Part shown: positions 1 to 11,700 of the stretch, in pieces
Numbering within the stretch: position 1 is the first letter of the stretch
Layout of the letters: the number at the start of each line of letters is the position of its first letter
Assembly (NCBI GenBank): GCA_021292165.1
Contig: CM037877.1
Location: forward strand, 85,157,691 to 85,221,690
Source: Shinisaurus crocodilurus
Taxonomy: Eukaryota; Chordata; Lepidosauria; Squamata; Shinisauridae
Length of the DNA: 64,000 nt
Direction of reading: 5' to 3'
Notes under the pieces: model-generated
The model's input: the letters and a program-made list of their open reading frames with translations, nothing else
Databases searched by the model: none
Told to the model about the DNA's origin: nothing
Program-made: the position numbers and the translations under genes

Positions 1-199
1 CTAATCCAAAGAGAAAGGTGTGTGTGGTGTGTGTGTGTGTGTGTGTGTGTATGAGTGTGTGTATGTGTAGAGAAATAGTGAGACTAGAGACTGGGAGTGG
101 AGAGAAACAGGAAGATAAAGTGTCCCACTGGAGTGGGAGAGAAAGAGCAAGGCTAGGGTCTGGGAGTAGAGAGAGAGAGAGAGAGAGAGAGTGCAAAGG
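1..199. repeat. Simple repeats and purine-rich repeat tract
   Basis: There is a GT microsatellite at about 24-50, an AG microsatellite at about 168-191, and a purine-rich segment (gagaaagagcaaggctag) that recurs in diverged form near 2020-2050. The hAT element at 200 inserted into this tract, since its target duplication is the tgcaaagg at 192-199. Confidence 0.75.
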
Positions 200-489
200 C
201 AGGGCTGGATTAAGAGCATTATGGGCCTGGTGCTGAGGATTTTGGTGAGCCTTTTTATGGAAATAAATAAAATGAAGACGCAATTTTATATTAAAACAAA
301 TTAAATATTTTAATTACCATTAAAGTGCCAAAACAGAAACATATTGAAAATATGGAGAGAATAGGAGAGAATAGGTGGGGGGTGGAGGAAAAGAGTGAGG
401 GCATGAAAGGCGTTGTGATGCCGCCTTGGACGCTATATATACTTGGGATTTTAAAAGATAAATGGAAAAATAATAAACAAAGAAAGGGC

Positions 490-860
<371 letters not shown>

Positions 861-1261
861 TGGCTGTTTTTTAAAGACCCTATCGATTTTTAGTATGCGT
901 TTTATTATTGTACGCCGCCTTGAGGGTTCCTGCCCTCAAAGGCGGGCAGGAAATATAATTGATTAATTAATTAATAGAATAGGGCTCCCCACAGTTACCC
1001 TAATTTCTTGCAGCACATCTCGGCGGGGAGGGGTACATGCTCGTAGCCGGCATTGTGTGCGTGTGTGTACCTAGTGAAAATTTGGCTGCTTCCCGCGCAC
1101 TTCCTCCAGTCCCTGCCCAGCGTGGCAACCTCTGCTCGCCTCCGGCAACGCCCCGCAGGTGAGCAAGGTGAGCGCGTCCCTATATTGTGGGCCTATTTTG
1201 CGGTAGGGGCCTGGAGCTGCAGCTCCAATAGCCCCTATCTTAATCCGGCCCTGTGCAAAGG

Positions 1262-2300
1262 GGATTGAAGATTGGATGGGGCAGGGAAGCAACTCGTTCC
1301 TTCTCTTCCTGCCGAACAGCAGCAGGTTCAGGAACAAGGAGAACTTGGCACCCTAACATTTTTCAAGGCCTTCACTAAAATTAAATTTTTGAAGGGGGCA
1401 GGGAGTGGAGAGCTTCATGGGTGCCATTCCAAGGTCCCCCATGGGGGCCAGGGGCCAAGTTGGGGGTCCTGGCCTAGTCAAACCAATATTCTAGTGCTGC
1501 TTCCATTCTCTCATGAGTGACAATAAATGGCAAACAGAAAGTGTTTCAGTAAAAGGCCTATCGACACAAATGGGCTTTCAGGGCATTTGTGTTCTGGATC
1601 ACTGTGTTTATCATCTGCAAAGCACATATTCAGGATGGTGGTAGAATGATCCCCATTCTGATTGTTACTTGTCCAAGCAGACTAGCAAGATTGGCACAGT
1701 ACACAGAATTACAATCATGCCAAAACACTTCCTATTCTGTTTCCTGGAAGAACGGACGTCTTTCGATGGGACCCGGCTGAGGAATTCGGTTTCCCTTTTC
1801 TTCTTTCTTTGTTTGAAGATCGCACTCTCCCAAGCACGAAAGATCTGCCTCCCACCATGAGGCAGGAAGTTAAACTGGAGCTTCCTGGGGAGGCCCCGCC
1901 TCCGCCAGGAAGCTCAGAATGAGGTCTGCCTTCCCAGCCTCGGAGGCGGGACTTCCCCAAAACTAGCTGGCCTCCTACACTCGAAGGAGAAAATAGCAAG
2001 GCAAAGGAGTAGAGGGGAGGGAAAGAGCAAGGCTAGAGGCTAGAAAGGGATAGAAAGACGACTGTTGTGACATTTTCCAAGGTTTTAATTAAAACCATTT
2101 TTTTGAAGGGGGCAGGGAGGGGAGAGCTTTGTGGGCGCTGTTGGAGGTCTCTGCAGGTGCTGCGTTGGGGACCCCTACACTAGTCTATCTGGACTTGTTG
2201 CATCAAAACACCCTCCTGAATCTGTAAATGATCAGCACTCTGACATAGGATGCTGATCATTCAAACAATCAGACATGCTTATGCAGAAGCATCCTTCATT
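1262..2300. repeat. Unclassified repeat-derived DNA with a diverged direct repeat
   Basis: Segments 1363-1440 and 2077-2152 are related (both contain tttgaagggggcagggag and a ggagagctt block). They flank a moderately GC-rich part at 1740-1990. Open frames there (for example 1715-1999 on the minus strand) show no family I recognise. A short stem (tgatcagc / gctgatca) lies near 2230-2260. Confidence 0.4.
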
Positions 2301-2343
2301 TTCCAACAAATGAGGAAAATGAGCACACAAAAGGATGACAAAA

Positions 2344-2462
2344 CCTACCTCACAGGGTTGTTGTGAGGATAAAATGGAGGAGGAGGATTATGTAAGCCAC
2401 CTTGGGTTCCTTGCAGGAAAAAAGGCAGGGTATAAATGTAATAAATAAATACGGTAAATAAA
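2344..2462 (+). mobile_element. Sauria-type SINE, 3' part
   Basis: It contains acctcacagggttgttgtga, gataaaatgg, a gtaagccaccttgggtt block and a tail of aataaataaata. The tRNA-like head is missing. Confidence 0.85.
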
Positions 2463-2779
2463 AACCCAAGAAGGGCAACCAATAACAGTAAGAAAACACT
2501 CTGATGTAAGACAAATATATTTGTCCTTAAGATGCTCAGGTGGCAGTCAAAAGAGAACTGAGTATAAAAAAGTACAGTGCAGACTCCCCACCCCCCAAGG
2601 GTGGATATGAAATGCTGATTCCATGTTTTCCTAAGCTCGAAGAGTCTTCAAGATGTTGCTCTGTGGAGCCGCAAAACCTGCAGGTATAACTTCACAGAGG
2701 CAATGAAGAGCTACTACAGGGTTTGTAGTCATAAAACAGTGCTTAGATAGCAAAGAGCAATTCGCCCCACCCAAAAACA

Positions 2780-3150
2780 AAACACAGCTTACAATAATGC
2801 TTTATTTAACATGAAAGCAGGTATTTCTAATGATTCAAACAGCACCTTGGTTGCTTGAATAAAGCTTTTCACTCAGGGTAACTAGGGTGCCTGTGTATAT
2901 GAATGCTAACACTAGGCCAAAAACCAAACAAACAAAAAACCCTGAAACAAAGGCTGCTTATCGATGATTTCTACTTTTGGTTGCTTTGCTACAGACATTG
3001 TAAAGTTTGATTCAAGAAAAAGCTGCTGTGTTTATTCTAGAAAATAATGGACCTGGAGAAATTTTGCTGCTGCAACCACCTCCACAAATGATTCACTGCA
3101 GTGGCTACCGAGTGCACACAGTCATAAAGATACACTAATATTTAGACCTG
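2780..3150 (-). other. PIP5K1B: Candidate terminal exon of PIP5K1B (stop codon and 3' UTR)
   Basis: The stop codon must lie downstream of 8664. A strong minus-strand acceptor (a C/T-rich tract over 3151-3175 ending tgtacacag) lies at 3151 and would give two extra codons before TAA. Alternatively a weaker acceptor, ccactgcag, is followed at once by TGA at 3095-3093, which would keep exactly 540 residues. Minus-strand AATAAA signals occur at 3031-3036 and 2801-2806. The latter is followed by a GT-rich stretch (tgtgttttgtttttgggtggg), as expected after a cleavage site. This is inference; I cannot align it to a known 3' UTR. Confidence 0.4.
2801..2806 (-). terminator. Probable polyadenylation signal AATAAA
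   Basis: The minus-strand context is gttAAATAAAgcattattg, followed about 20 bases on by a GT-rich downstream element. It is the best-formed polyadenylation site downstream of exon 12 and the likely end of PIP5K1B, but there is no transcript evidence. Confidence 0.4.
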
Positions 3151-3570
3151 CTGTGTACAAAGAAGAAGAAAAAAGTAACAGCATGAAGGAAGGATCTGAA
3201 TGCTTGAGGCCTTCCCCCCCCACACACTTTTGCTAGCTATATTTATGTAAGTCCACTAAAAGGAGCCCAGAACTAATTTAAGCAGCAGAAAGATACAATG
3301 GATTCACAGCTAAGCATCAACAAGGCTGCATTCACTCTGTTTGAGTCTGATAGAAAAAGTCAATCTAACCTAGAACATTAAAGCTGTACTACCTGACCAA
3401 AGGGACTGCATATTGCCATGTTTTATACAAATTGTGCTGTGTCAAGGAAGGAAAGATATTAAAGAGGATTTAAGGACTGGTTCTAATGCCTTTGTAGCTT
3501 GCCATGTAGAACATGGAGGCACAAGTGTCACAGGCAGCTATTGGATATTACTGTGACATTATCAGTTATT

Positions 3571-3650
3571 ACTAACGTAGCTCTCCCGCCACAAAACCTG
3601 TGCCATTTTTTAAAGTGGCACAGGTTTTGTGGCGGGAGAGCTACGTTAGT
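3571..3650. repeat. Perfect 35-bp inverted repeat (hairpin)
   Basis: The arms 3571-3605 and 3616-3650 are exact reverse complements (start actaacgtagctctcccgcc) around a 10-base loop. The arms are GC-richer than the flanks. It is probably a tiny palindromic transposable element, or a structured element in the PIP5K1B 3' region. Confidence 0.85.
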
Positions 3651-4834
3651 TTCTTAAAATGTAGTATGTTGGTGGCTTTGCATACTCCTCACTGTGTGCA
3701 ACTCTAACACTGCAACTGTCACCCAGGGTATTTTCTTTGGTGGTCGAAGAGGAACTGAGGGAATGGGCAGGAGAGGAGCCCGAGACAGGGCATGTACGAT
3801 GGGAGGGCCCCCCGCCCAAAGTTCTCCTCAGCTATAGAACATTCCCGAACTGGCATCCGTGCAGGCGTGAAGCCCGTATCTGTGTGATGCACAGAGACCA
3901 CAAAGAAGAACACTACTTGCCTCCCTCCCTTTCTCCTACATTAATCTAACAGCTCGTGGAGCATAATTGCTTAAAGTTCTTAGGTGGCTGCACAGGACCA
4001 AAAAAAGAAGAAGAAGGTATACAAAGATGCCTCGGGTTCAGGGTGTCTCAAAGTGTAGAATAGTTTCTTTGTATGAGGAGCTATAATTCACCCAACTAAT
4101 AGTGTACAGTGTAAGGGTCTGTGTTGGTACAACAAGGGAATGTGAGCACTCTCTTACTCCAATTGCTCCAATTGGTGTATTCCCTGGCACCCAGTAGAAC
4201 TGTCCAGTATTCCATGATGACACACCCTCACAGGTTACTAGGTTGCACGCCCTTCAGTGGCATAGTTTCTGAGGGGATCAAGGTTCAAAAACTGGAGGAG
4301 ACATAGAGTATTATGCCATATCTTTTGGCTGCTACCACCGCTGTGGTACAGTTTAGCAGCTAAGAGCCCTAAAAGATTGACCAGATGTATTAGCATTTGT
4401 CAGCTGCACACAAGCCTGTATACCAACAAGAATACTTTCTGCCACTTAAGACACAATTTATCTAATAAATCACAAAAATAAATCACATAAGTCACAAAAA
4501 ATGAGTGTGAATAGCAATTTGAAGAACAGTCTATTACCTAGCAAGAATTACAGACTGTTCTCCACTGCACTAATTGTTCTTTGTATTTGGCATAGCTGAA
4601 CATTTTCATTCCCAAACAGGCTTATTAAAACTTCAGGTCTCTTTTTAGGACAAAGGCAAAAGGATAGTTTCTCACAACACCAAGCACTGACTTGGGGTGG
4701 GTTAATTGTGTGAATATTTTCAGATTACGTGCCACAATTATGGCTCAATGTGTTCTGACTCCATTCATGTTCCAAAGGTTTCCCAGGATGCGGTAAGCTG
4801 ATTTTGCTGAGATGTTAAAGTCACCTTGTCAAAA
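3651..4834. other. Non-coding stretch, nothing recognised
   Basis: The sequence is unique-looking and AT-rich. Short open frames on both strands are not conserved in any way I can see. It is intron or 3' flank of PIP5K1B depending on where the terminal exon lies. Confidence 0.5.
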
Positions 4835-5029
4835 TACGGCATTTTTCGCGGCATAAAACGCACCTGACCATAAGACGCACTTAGATTTTAAAAGAAGAAA
4901 ATAAGAAAAAAAATATTCTCCTTTCCCCCGCCCCGGCAACGTGCCGGCCTCTTCCCGGCTCCCCCACTGCCTACCCTGTCGCCCTTTTGAGGCTTTGAAA
5001 GAGACAATCAGGGCCACATGCAATACCTT

Positions 5030-6285
5030 AAGGTAAATTATATTGGAAACGGCACAAAGGCCCTCAGTACAAAGATAAAGGAATTATTTATTATATAATT
5101 ATTTCAAAGGAAATGATAAGGTTTTCAATTTTAGAAAACAAACAGCAATTTGTATGACTTATTATAAACATAAGTACCAAATAACAAAGTAAAAAGTATC
5201 CAAAATTCGTAGTCCAAAGTAAACCAAAGTGTCCAAGGTCACTGATTGTTGTAACCATTGATTACAACCTTGGACACTTTGGTTTACTTTGGACTACGAA
5301 TTTTGGATACTTTTTACTTTGTTATTTGGTACTTATGTTTATAATAAGTCATACAAATTGCTGTTTGTTTTCTAAAATTGAAAACCTTATTGTGAAGGAT
5401 CACCAACAGGATCCTTTGCGTGAGTTCGGCGCTTAACGGGTTAACCGGCACTGAGTTACAGCCCGTCCGAGCGCTAGCGACCACCTACGAGGCTTTCGCA
5501 CACAAAAGGAAACCGCAGCCCTTTAAATGACCAAATAAGGCTTTTTAATTGTTTATACAATAACACAGAACGGAACTAACAGCTCTCCAGGAATACTATA
5601 CTGTCAACACAACCTTAGTTGACCCCCGCCTTAGCCAATGAACAGGCTCCCAGACTAGCGGACTGAATCTAGTCAATTACCTCAGACCAAAGACTATACG
5701 CCTAGTCAGTGTCAGCCTGGCTCCGGGTCGGAGATCCGTGGATGAGAATGGCGTACTCGGACTGCTTGTTTTGAAGGTGGATCTGGCCCCGAAGTACCCT
5801 TGGTTCCCAACAACCCTCTGCCGGAAGGGAGAGGGGTTTTCTACCCCGGAGTTCCCGCTCTCCTCGCCCTCCAGGTCAGGTGGGGGCTTATGCCTGCCCC
5901 TTCGTTTCAGGTGGGCTTATTCCTGCCCGGGAAGAAGGTGACGTACTGGTACTTTGCAGCTCTTTGAGACTGCCCTGATAGTTTGATGGTCCTTGATGGT
6001 CCTTCCTGGACTTTTGTGGATCTCCACCGAGACCCTCCTTTGTTGGGGATGACGACCTGTCTGGTTGCTTCTCCGGTGATCTCATCCCTCCTCCCTCGCC
6101 CCCTCCCTTAGGGGAAAATTGTGTGTGTGTGAGTGCAGACTTGTGTTTGGGCTTTCTCCACACTTATTTCCTTTGAAATAATTATATAATAAATAATTCC
6201 TTTATCTTTGTACTGAGGGCCTTTGTGCCGTTTCCATTATAATTTACCTTGTGATATTACAGCATTATATTGTTTCCTTTGTATT
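5030..6285. mobile_element. Foldback element inserted in the TA transposon, itself interrupted by an LTR
   Basis: It is flanked by a 14-bp direct repeat acatgcaatacctt (5016-5029 and 6286-6299). Its left arm 5030-5239 pairs with 5267-5390 plus 6168-6250. The inner 124 bp (5116-5239 with 5267-5390) are exact complements. The outer ~83 bp differ by about one base. Some 35 bases after the right arm (6251-6285) are not part of the palindrome. The class is unknown: a 14-bp duplication is long for a DNA transposon and more like a retroelement. Confidence 0.7.
5391..6162. mobile_element. Solo LTR nested in the foldback element
   Basis: It begins TGTGAAGG and ends CCACA, with a 5-bp duplication cttat on both sides (5386-5390 and 6163-6167). 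It interrupts the right arm of the palindrome exactly there. It is 772 bp, without coding capacity. TG...CA ends and a 5-bp target duplication fit a retroviral or Ty3-like solo LTR; its family is unknown to me. Confidence 0.7.
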
Positions 6286-6445
6286 ACATGCAATACCTTG
6301 GCAGCAGCAAAGAGGAGGGGAAAAGAGGTGAGCAGAGGATAGGCGCGCGGCGGCGGCAAAGCACCAACTGAGCTGCTGCTGAATCAGCTTTTCGGCAGGG
6401 AATCAGCTGTTCGGCGGGGAATCAGCTGTTAAGCGGCTGCCTAGG

Positions 6446-6690
6446 GGGGAATCAGTTGAGAGGCAGGGGCTTGCCCCGCTCCACCCAGGAGCCCTCCGCT
6501 CTTCCCCGGACCAGTTGGAGGCACGCAGAGGCAAGTAAAATAAAAAATAAATTTTTTTTTTTAATCAGCCGTTCCGCGGGGAATCAGCTGAGAGGCGGCG
6601 GCTTGTCCCGCTCCGCCCAGCCCTCCGCTCTTCCCTGGACCAGTTGGAGGTGCACAGAGGTAAGTAAAAAAAAAATAAAATTGTTTTTTT
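6446..6690 (+). repeat. Two tandem ~115-bp GC-rich units
   Basis: Each unit has an aatcag(c/t)tgagaggc start, a ccctccgctcttccc core, ggaccagttggagg, then an A- and T-rich end. The units span about 6446-6560 and 6577-6690. Similar half-units precede them at 6385-6440. They belong to the right half of the TA transposon. Confidence 0.75.
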
Positions 6691-6773
6691 TAACAATATT
6701 CGCTTCATAAGGCGCACAGACATTTCCCCCTATTTTTTTGGGGGGGGTGCGTCTTATGGAGCGAAAAATACGG

Positions 6774-8162
6774 TACCCTCTAAACAACCAAGAAGATCAA
6801 CTTGTGGCTTTAACATGCATCCAGAATCCTCAACATAGTTGTCTAAATATACTTTAAGAGGTGAGCTTGCTAACAGATGAGCTTTGTCCACAATAATTTT
6901 TATATGAAGTTCAACAAAAAAATTTTTTTGATTTCCCACGAATTTCATCAACACCGTTCAATTTTACCCACACAAACCATTTTGAGACATTTATCTTGGA
7001 TCAACAACATGCTGTGATTTGTATTCACTTCAATGTCCTACATAACACTGGCCCTAAATAAATGTAACTCGTTGAGCCAGCATTACGAAGCCGTATGCAG
7101 GAAAAGGGGGCTTCATTTTCCATTCACCAGCAATCTCTTGATTCTGGATATTACAGTCAATATTACATTTCTGGATTAATGGAGCAGGGAGCTGTTTTAA
7201 GGCAAATGTGATTTTACTAGTTAATATTATTGTTTGCTACCAATACAAATGCAGGATATAACAATACATTTACATTTAAAGGTTTTCTAGGCTGAAAAGT
7301 AGAGCTGTATCCAAAATATAGTGATGACATATCTGTCTGAATATAACAAGTTGCATGACAGCAACTAGTTTTCATGAGATGAGTAGATCTGGACAACATC
7401 AAGAATCTAGAATGGGTAGGGAACTGGTGGCTCTCCAGATGTGGTAGGACTGCAACTTCCATCAGCCCCAGTCAGCATGGCCAATGGTCAGGGATGAAAG
7501 GAGTTGAGAGTCTAGCAACAGCTGGAGGGCCACATGTTCCCCATCCCTGATTGAAAAGAACAGGGAATGCAAAGACGAATCTGTTAAAATGGAAATTTAG
7601 CACACACATGAGAATTTCCAACTGAGTTCTAAAGAAAATGTCATAGATATTTCCCTTGCCTTTTGCTCTCTCCCTCTCTCACATGCACACAACAAGCAAA
7701 AGATGACCAAATAATATTTCTAAATTGATTCAAACTATTATGAGATGATGGGACTTTTCTCTACATTTAGGCTGCAACCCCATGTATCTTTAGACAGAAA
7801 AAAGTCCTACAACTCCCAGCATTCCCCAGCCAGCCCCTTTTTTCTGTCTAAACATGCACAGGATTGCACCCTAATAGTACTATTTTCAAAGGTCCTAAGC
7901 ATTATCCATTCTAACCAATGTGTGTATTAAAACACAGGGCCCTTGGTAACCAAAGCAACAATGAGAATCTTCAACACGGATTTGCTTATTCAATTATAGC
8001 TACAAAAACTATGAATAGAACTACAGGTATAGTTTAAGTACTGTTGTGTTATTCCTCTTCTCTTTGGTGACAGCTCTGTCAGAGAACTTGGTCTTTTCTG
8101 TTTTGTAAAAATGCCAAGGGAAAGGGGGGAAATATTTTATACTTTCCACAAAATGGGGGAGA
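6774..8162. other. Non-coding DNA with two small palindromic repeats
   Basis: A hAT-like palindromic repeat (ctccagatgt...acatgttccccatccctg) lies at about 7412-7550. A MITE of the type ...agacagaaaaaagtcctaca...ggattgcaccct lies at 7771-7872 and recurs in inverted orientation at 37277-37362. The rest is AT-rich and unrecognised. Confidence 0.6.
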
Positions 8163-8453
8163 ATGTTTAAGAGTGAAACATATGATGCACACATCTGCAT
8201 AATACAAGTTCTTTCAAATTACTTACCTGTTTCATGGAAATTAATGAATGGTCAGTGTAAATGGATTCTTTGTGCCCTTTCGACAGCTAAAAGACTGATA
8301 TTAAAACAATGGAAGGATAAATGCTCACCTTCTATAATGCAATGGACTAAGGACCTTATAACACTTTCAACATTTGAACAGGTGGCATATATGCTCCTTC
8401 AAATGGATACTTATTTGGATATCTGTTCCGCTTTTTTTGAAGCCTATGTATAA
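8163..8453 (+). mobile_element. L1-like LINE reverse-transcriptase C-terminal fragment
   Basis: An open frame reads ...CALSTAKRLILKQWKDKCSPSIMQW then TKDLITLSTFEQVAYMLLQM. The pattern of an aliphatic run followed by ILKQWK and a W-x(3-5) segment is typical of the end of L1-clade ORF2 proteins. It is a short remnant, antisense to PIP5K1B. The family assignment is from pattern only. Confidence 0.5.
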
Positions 8454-8663
8454 TTGCTAGTAAGTTGTAGTTTCACATATATGCATTTCATATATATTCA
8501 TTGCTATGGATATATCCATGTATGTACGGTATATTCAAAGAAACTCAACCCCACCCCCAAACAGCTGCAGAATACATCCCCACACTGAATCAAAAGCAAG
8601 TTGACAATTTAAAAATATATAAAACTTGGTAAGAAGAAAAAGCAGCATGGTTGGACAACTTAC

Positions 8664-8781
8664 TAAGTATACGTCCAGTACAGAAGCATTGTCATTCTCT
8701 GTCTCTACTGTGCTCTGTTCTGAAGTCAAGCAGATAGCACTGTCTTCTAAGGTGAATGTTGAACTTGAAGGCAACCCTTTA
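8664..8781 (-). CDS. PIP5K1B: PIP5K1B coding exon 12 (residues 501-540, C-terminal DVYL)
   Basis: After completing Ser501 it reads [20 protein letters not shown] then [19 protein letters not shown], which is the protein's C terminus. The acceptor is ttttatattcag. The next bases are gtaagt, a consensus donor at a phase-0 boundary, so the stop codon must open or closely follow the next exon. If the donor is ignored the frame runs on for about 40 unrelated residues to a stop near 8535. It is about 10.4 kb from exon 11. Confidence 0.93.
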
Positions 8782-11700
8782 CTGAATATAAAAGTAATAC
8801 ACAATAAGCATGAAAATAAAATGAAGAACTGTTGTTAGGAATCATATTTACTGTTTTTCCCCCTAGTATAAAGTATTTAACTTTATGCACATTTGTCAGA
8901 CCCTGGTTAGCTTGGTGTGCCATTCAATTACACTGCAGGGCTGTTTATCTGCAGCTGAGGCTCTCCTTCAGCATCCAGAAACTCATTCTGCCTCAGGGCC
9001 CCAGCATGCAGGCTGCTACTCCCTGCCGAAGAATGAGCAGAATTGTGTGCAGGGGCCTGGGAAGGAGGTGGCAATAATTTCAGTTGCTATTGAATGCCCC
9101 CTCTCTCCAGATAGAAGCATGCTTGGAAGAGTAACTGCATATAGGAATGTCTACTGGGAGAAGCATTATAATAGTGCCCCTGGAACTGCTCTGCAACCTG
9201 TTCACCATGAGCACAATCTTGGACCCTAAATTTACATTTCCCAACTTATTTCTATCTTGCATTAAAATATGTAAGGGGGAAAAATAAGGGTGTCCTGTTG
9301 ATTCAAATTCATTTGAAAATCACATCTTTATAAATCTGAATTGGATTGCAGCTGGTATCAGAACAAACTTCCCACGGTTACTGTGGGGGAAAATGGGACA
9401 GGAGTAACCTGTATTTTTTAATGTTTGAAAATAAAAAAAGAATGTACGGTATTTATACTCCACCTCTTCCAAAGCTTGAGGCAGCATAATGACATTTCTG
9501 CATTCTTGCAGTCTGTTTACACACACACACACACACACACACAATTTAAGAGATCTTCAGTTGTTGTTAGTTATTTGGGAAACAGGAAAAGCAACCCGGA
9601 CACACCCATAGAATGGGTCCGCTGATATGTCTATGACTGATATGTCATGGCTTTTCCTGTTTCACTCATCCTAAGCTATAAACAAAGATATTATTAGTGC
9701 TATGGCTATTTAGTCTGCAACCTTGAAGAATTTATTCATGGGTTTTATGCTGATTTTATGTCCATATGCAATTAAAGGAAAGAGAAAAACAAAAAGCAGG
9801 GTTCATAAAACTGAATGTTGAAAACTGGTTATTCCAAACTACATTCTTAGAATGGGAAGTGTTCTCAGAACAAAACATATGTGTATGAAGGTCTGAATGA
9901 GAAAGAGAACACAACTAGTGTAGCTATATAGCCAGGAGACTGTCTGCATATATAGGCTCCACGGTTTCACGCAGATCAGTAAAGTTTGGAGCAAGTCCCC
10001 TTTTCATATCTCAGATAGCAACAACATTTCAGGCTGGTATTTTTGCCAATGCTGGGCTAAATGCAAACAAATATAGGCTGACTGCCAGAGGAACACTAGA
10101 AGTGCTTGTTTAATGTGCACCGTATTTCATTGTCTTTTGCAAATAAAGACTCTGGCACTGTGTTGACAGAAAACAATAAATGAGATGTAACAAATAGCTG
10201 GAACCAAATGTAGTCTTGAGGATATGCATAGCATATACCCCCCAAAGTAATAGGTGACAAGAGAAGCTAACAGCCAAAGAAATGGAAGACTGTATAACCA
10301 CTGCATCATCATCACAGTCAGCTATGATGTCAAAATAAAAACCAATGTGTTTTTCAAGGGACAAGAATTCTAGAGTCATGATACAAACTTCCTTCTGAGC
10401 AACACCAGAAACAAGGACTAACATTTTGTAAATAAATTAAATAGGAGTCCCAAGCTTGGAGGGGAGTGGGGAGATAAGAGATCTTCAGAGTAAGAGAAAT
10501 TAAACAGGAATCCAGCATATACTCAAATCTTTCTTTATAATTAGGGAAGTTTAGTAAATAAAAAACTTATTTAGTCACCGAAGCTCAGTGGAAGGTAAGG
10601 GGAATGGATGAGCCATACTCCAACGTGGTTTACCTTGTGCCTAACTTTCAACTACAGTAAAACCTTGGACTGCAAGTAACTTGGTCTGCAAGTGTTTTGC
10701 AAGACAAGCAAATTTTTAAAATAAATTTTAACATGATAAACAAGCGATGTCTTGCAATACAAGTACTGTAGTACGGTCAAGGAAAATGAAGACTTTACAC
10801 TATCATTCTTTATTGCAGCTTAAATTAAAAATATGTGTACAATTTCTTCTGGGGAATTTTGCTTTAATATACAAGTGCTTTGGATTACAAGCACGTTTCC
10901 TGAACGAATTATGCTTGCAATCCAAGGTATTACTGTACTATTAGCAAGGTGGTAATGGAGAAGCTATTTGTCTCTTCTTCTCCCATACCAACAACCACAG
11001 TGTCTTCACTTGTGCCCATCCACAAAGCTGCAGATTTGGTTATTACTTGGATGGGAGACCCCCTCCTCTAGTTTCCTGCATTGAGCAGGGGGTTGGACTC
11101 GATAGCCTTGTAGGCTCCTTCCAACTCTATGATCTATGAAATCTATGGGCGGTTCACAAAACAAGCTTAAAAACATAAAATACAACATCATAGTAAAACA
11201 TAGTATGTAAAAACCATAAGTTTAAAACAGAATAAAACCAAAATAGGAACCAAGATAAAAGCCAGCAGCAGTACAAAGATCTAAAAACACACGAACTCAA
11301 TTTTTAAAAGTGAAGGGCTGAAAAGCCTGGGAATATAAACAGGTCTTCACCTGGTGCTGGAAAGATCACAATGTAGATACCAGGCAAGACTCTCTGGGGA
11401 GGCCATTCCACAAATGGAGTGCCACTAAAGAAAAGGCCCTCTCTTTAGTAGTCACCTGCCTCCCCTCATTTGGTGGGGACACCCAGAAAAGGACCTCTGA
11501 TGATGAACTTAGGGTCCGGGCAGGTATATAAGGAATGAGACGGTCCTTCAGGTAACCTGGCCCCAAACTGTTTAGGGCTTTGTAGGTTAATACCAGCACC
11601 TTAAATTGGGTTGGTAGATGGAGAACATGTACTTGCCTAATTAAAGGGTAAAATATAGCTATATCGTTCTGATAAGTGAACATGTGGTCCTGAGCATACA

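Larger units (their letters stand above)
4837..6773. mobile_element. TA-flanked DNA transposon with CATAAGACGCAC ends, interrupted
   Basis: The left end is cggcatttttcgcggcataa and the inverted right end is ccgtatttttcgctccataa; both are followed by a GACGCAC motif and preceded by TA. The TA target and inverted ends suggest the Tc1/mariner superfamily. Without the insertion at 5030-6285 it would be about 0.7 kb. The right half contains two ~115-bp tandem units. Confidence 0.65.
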
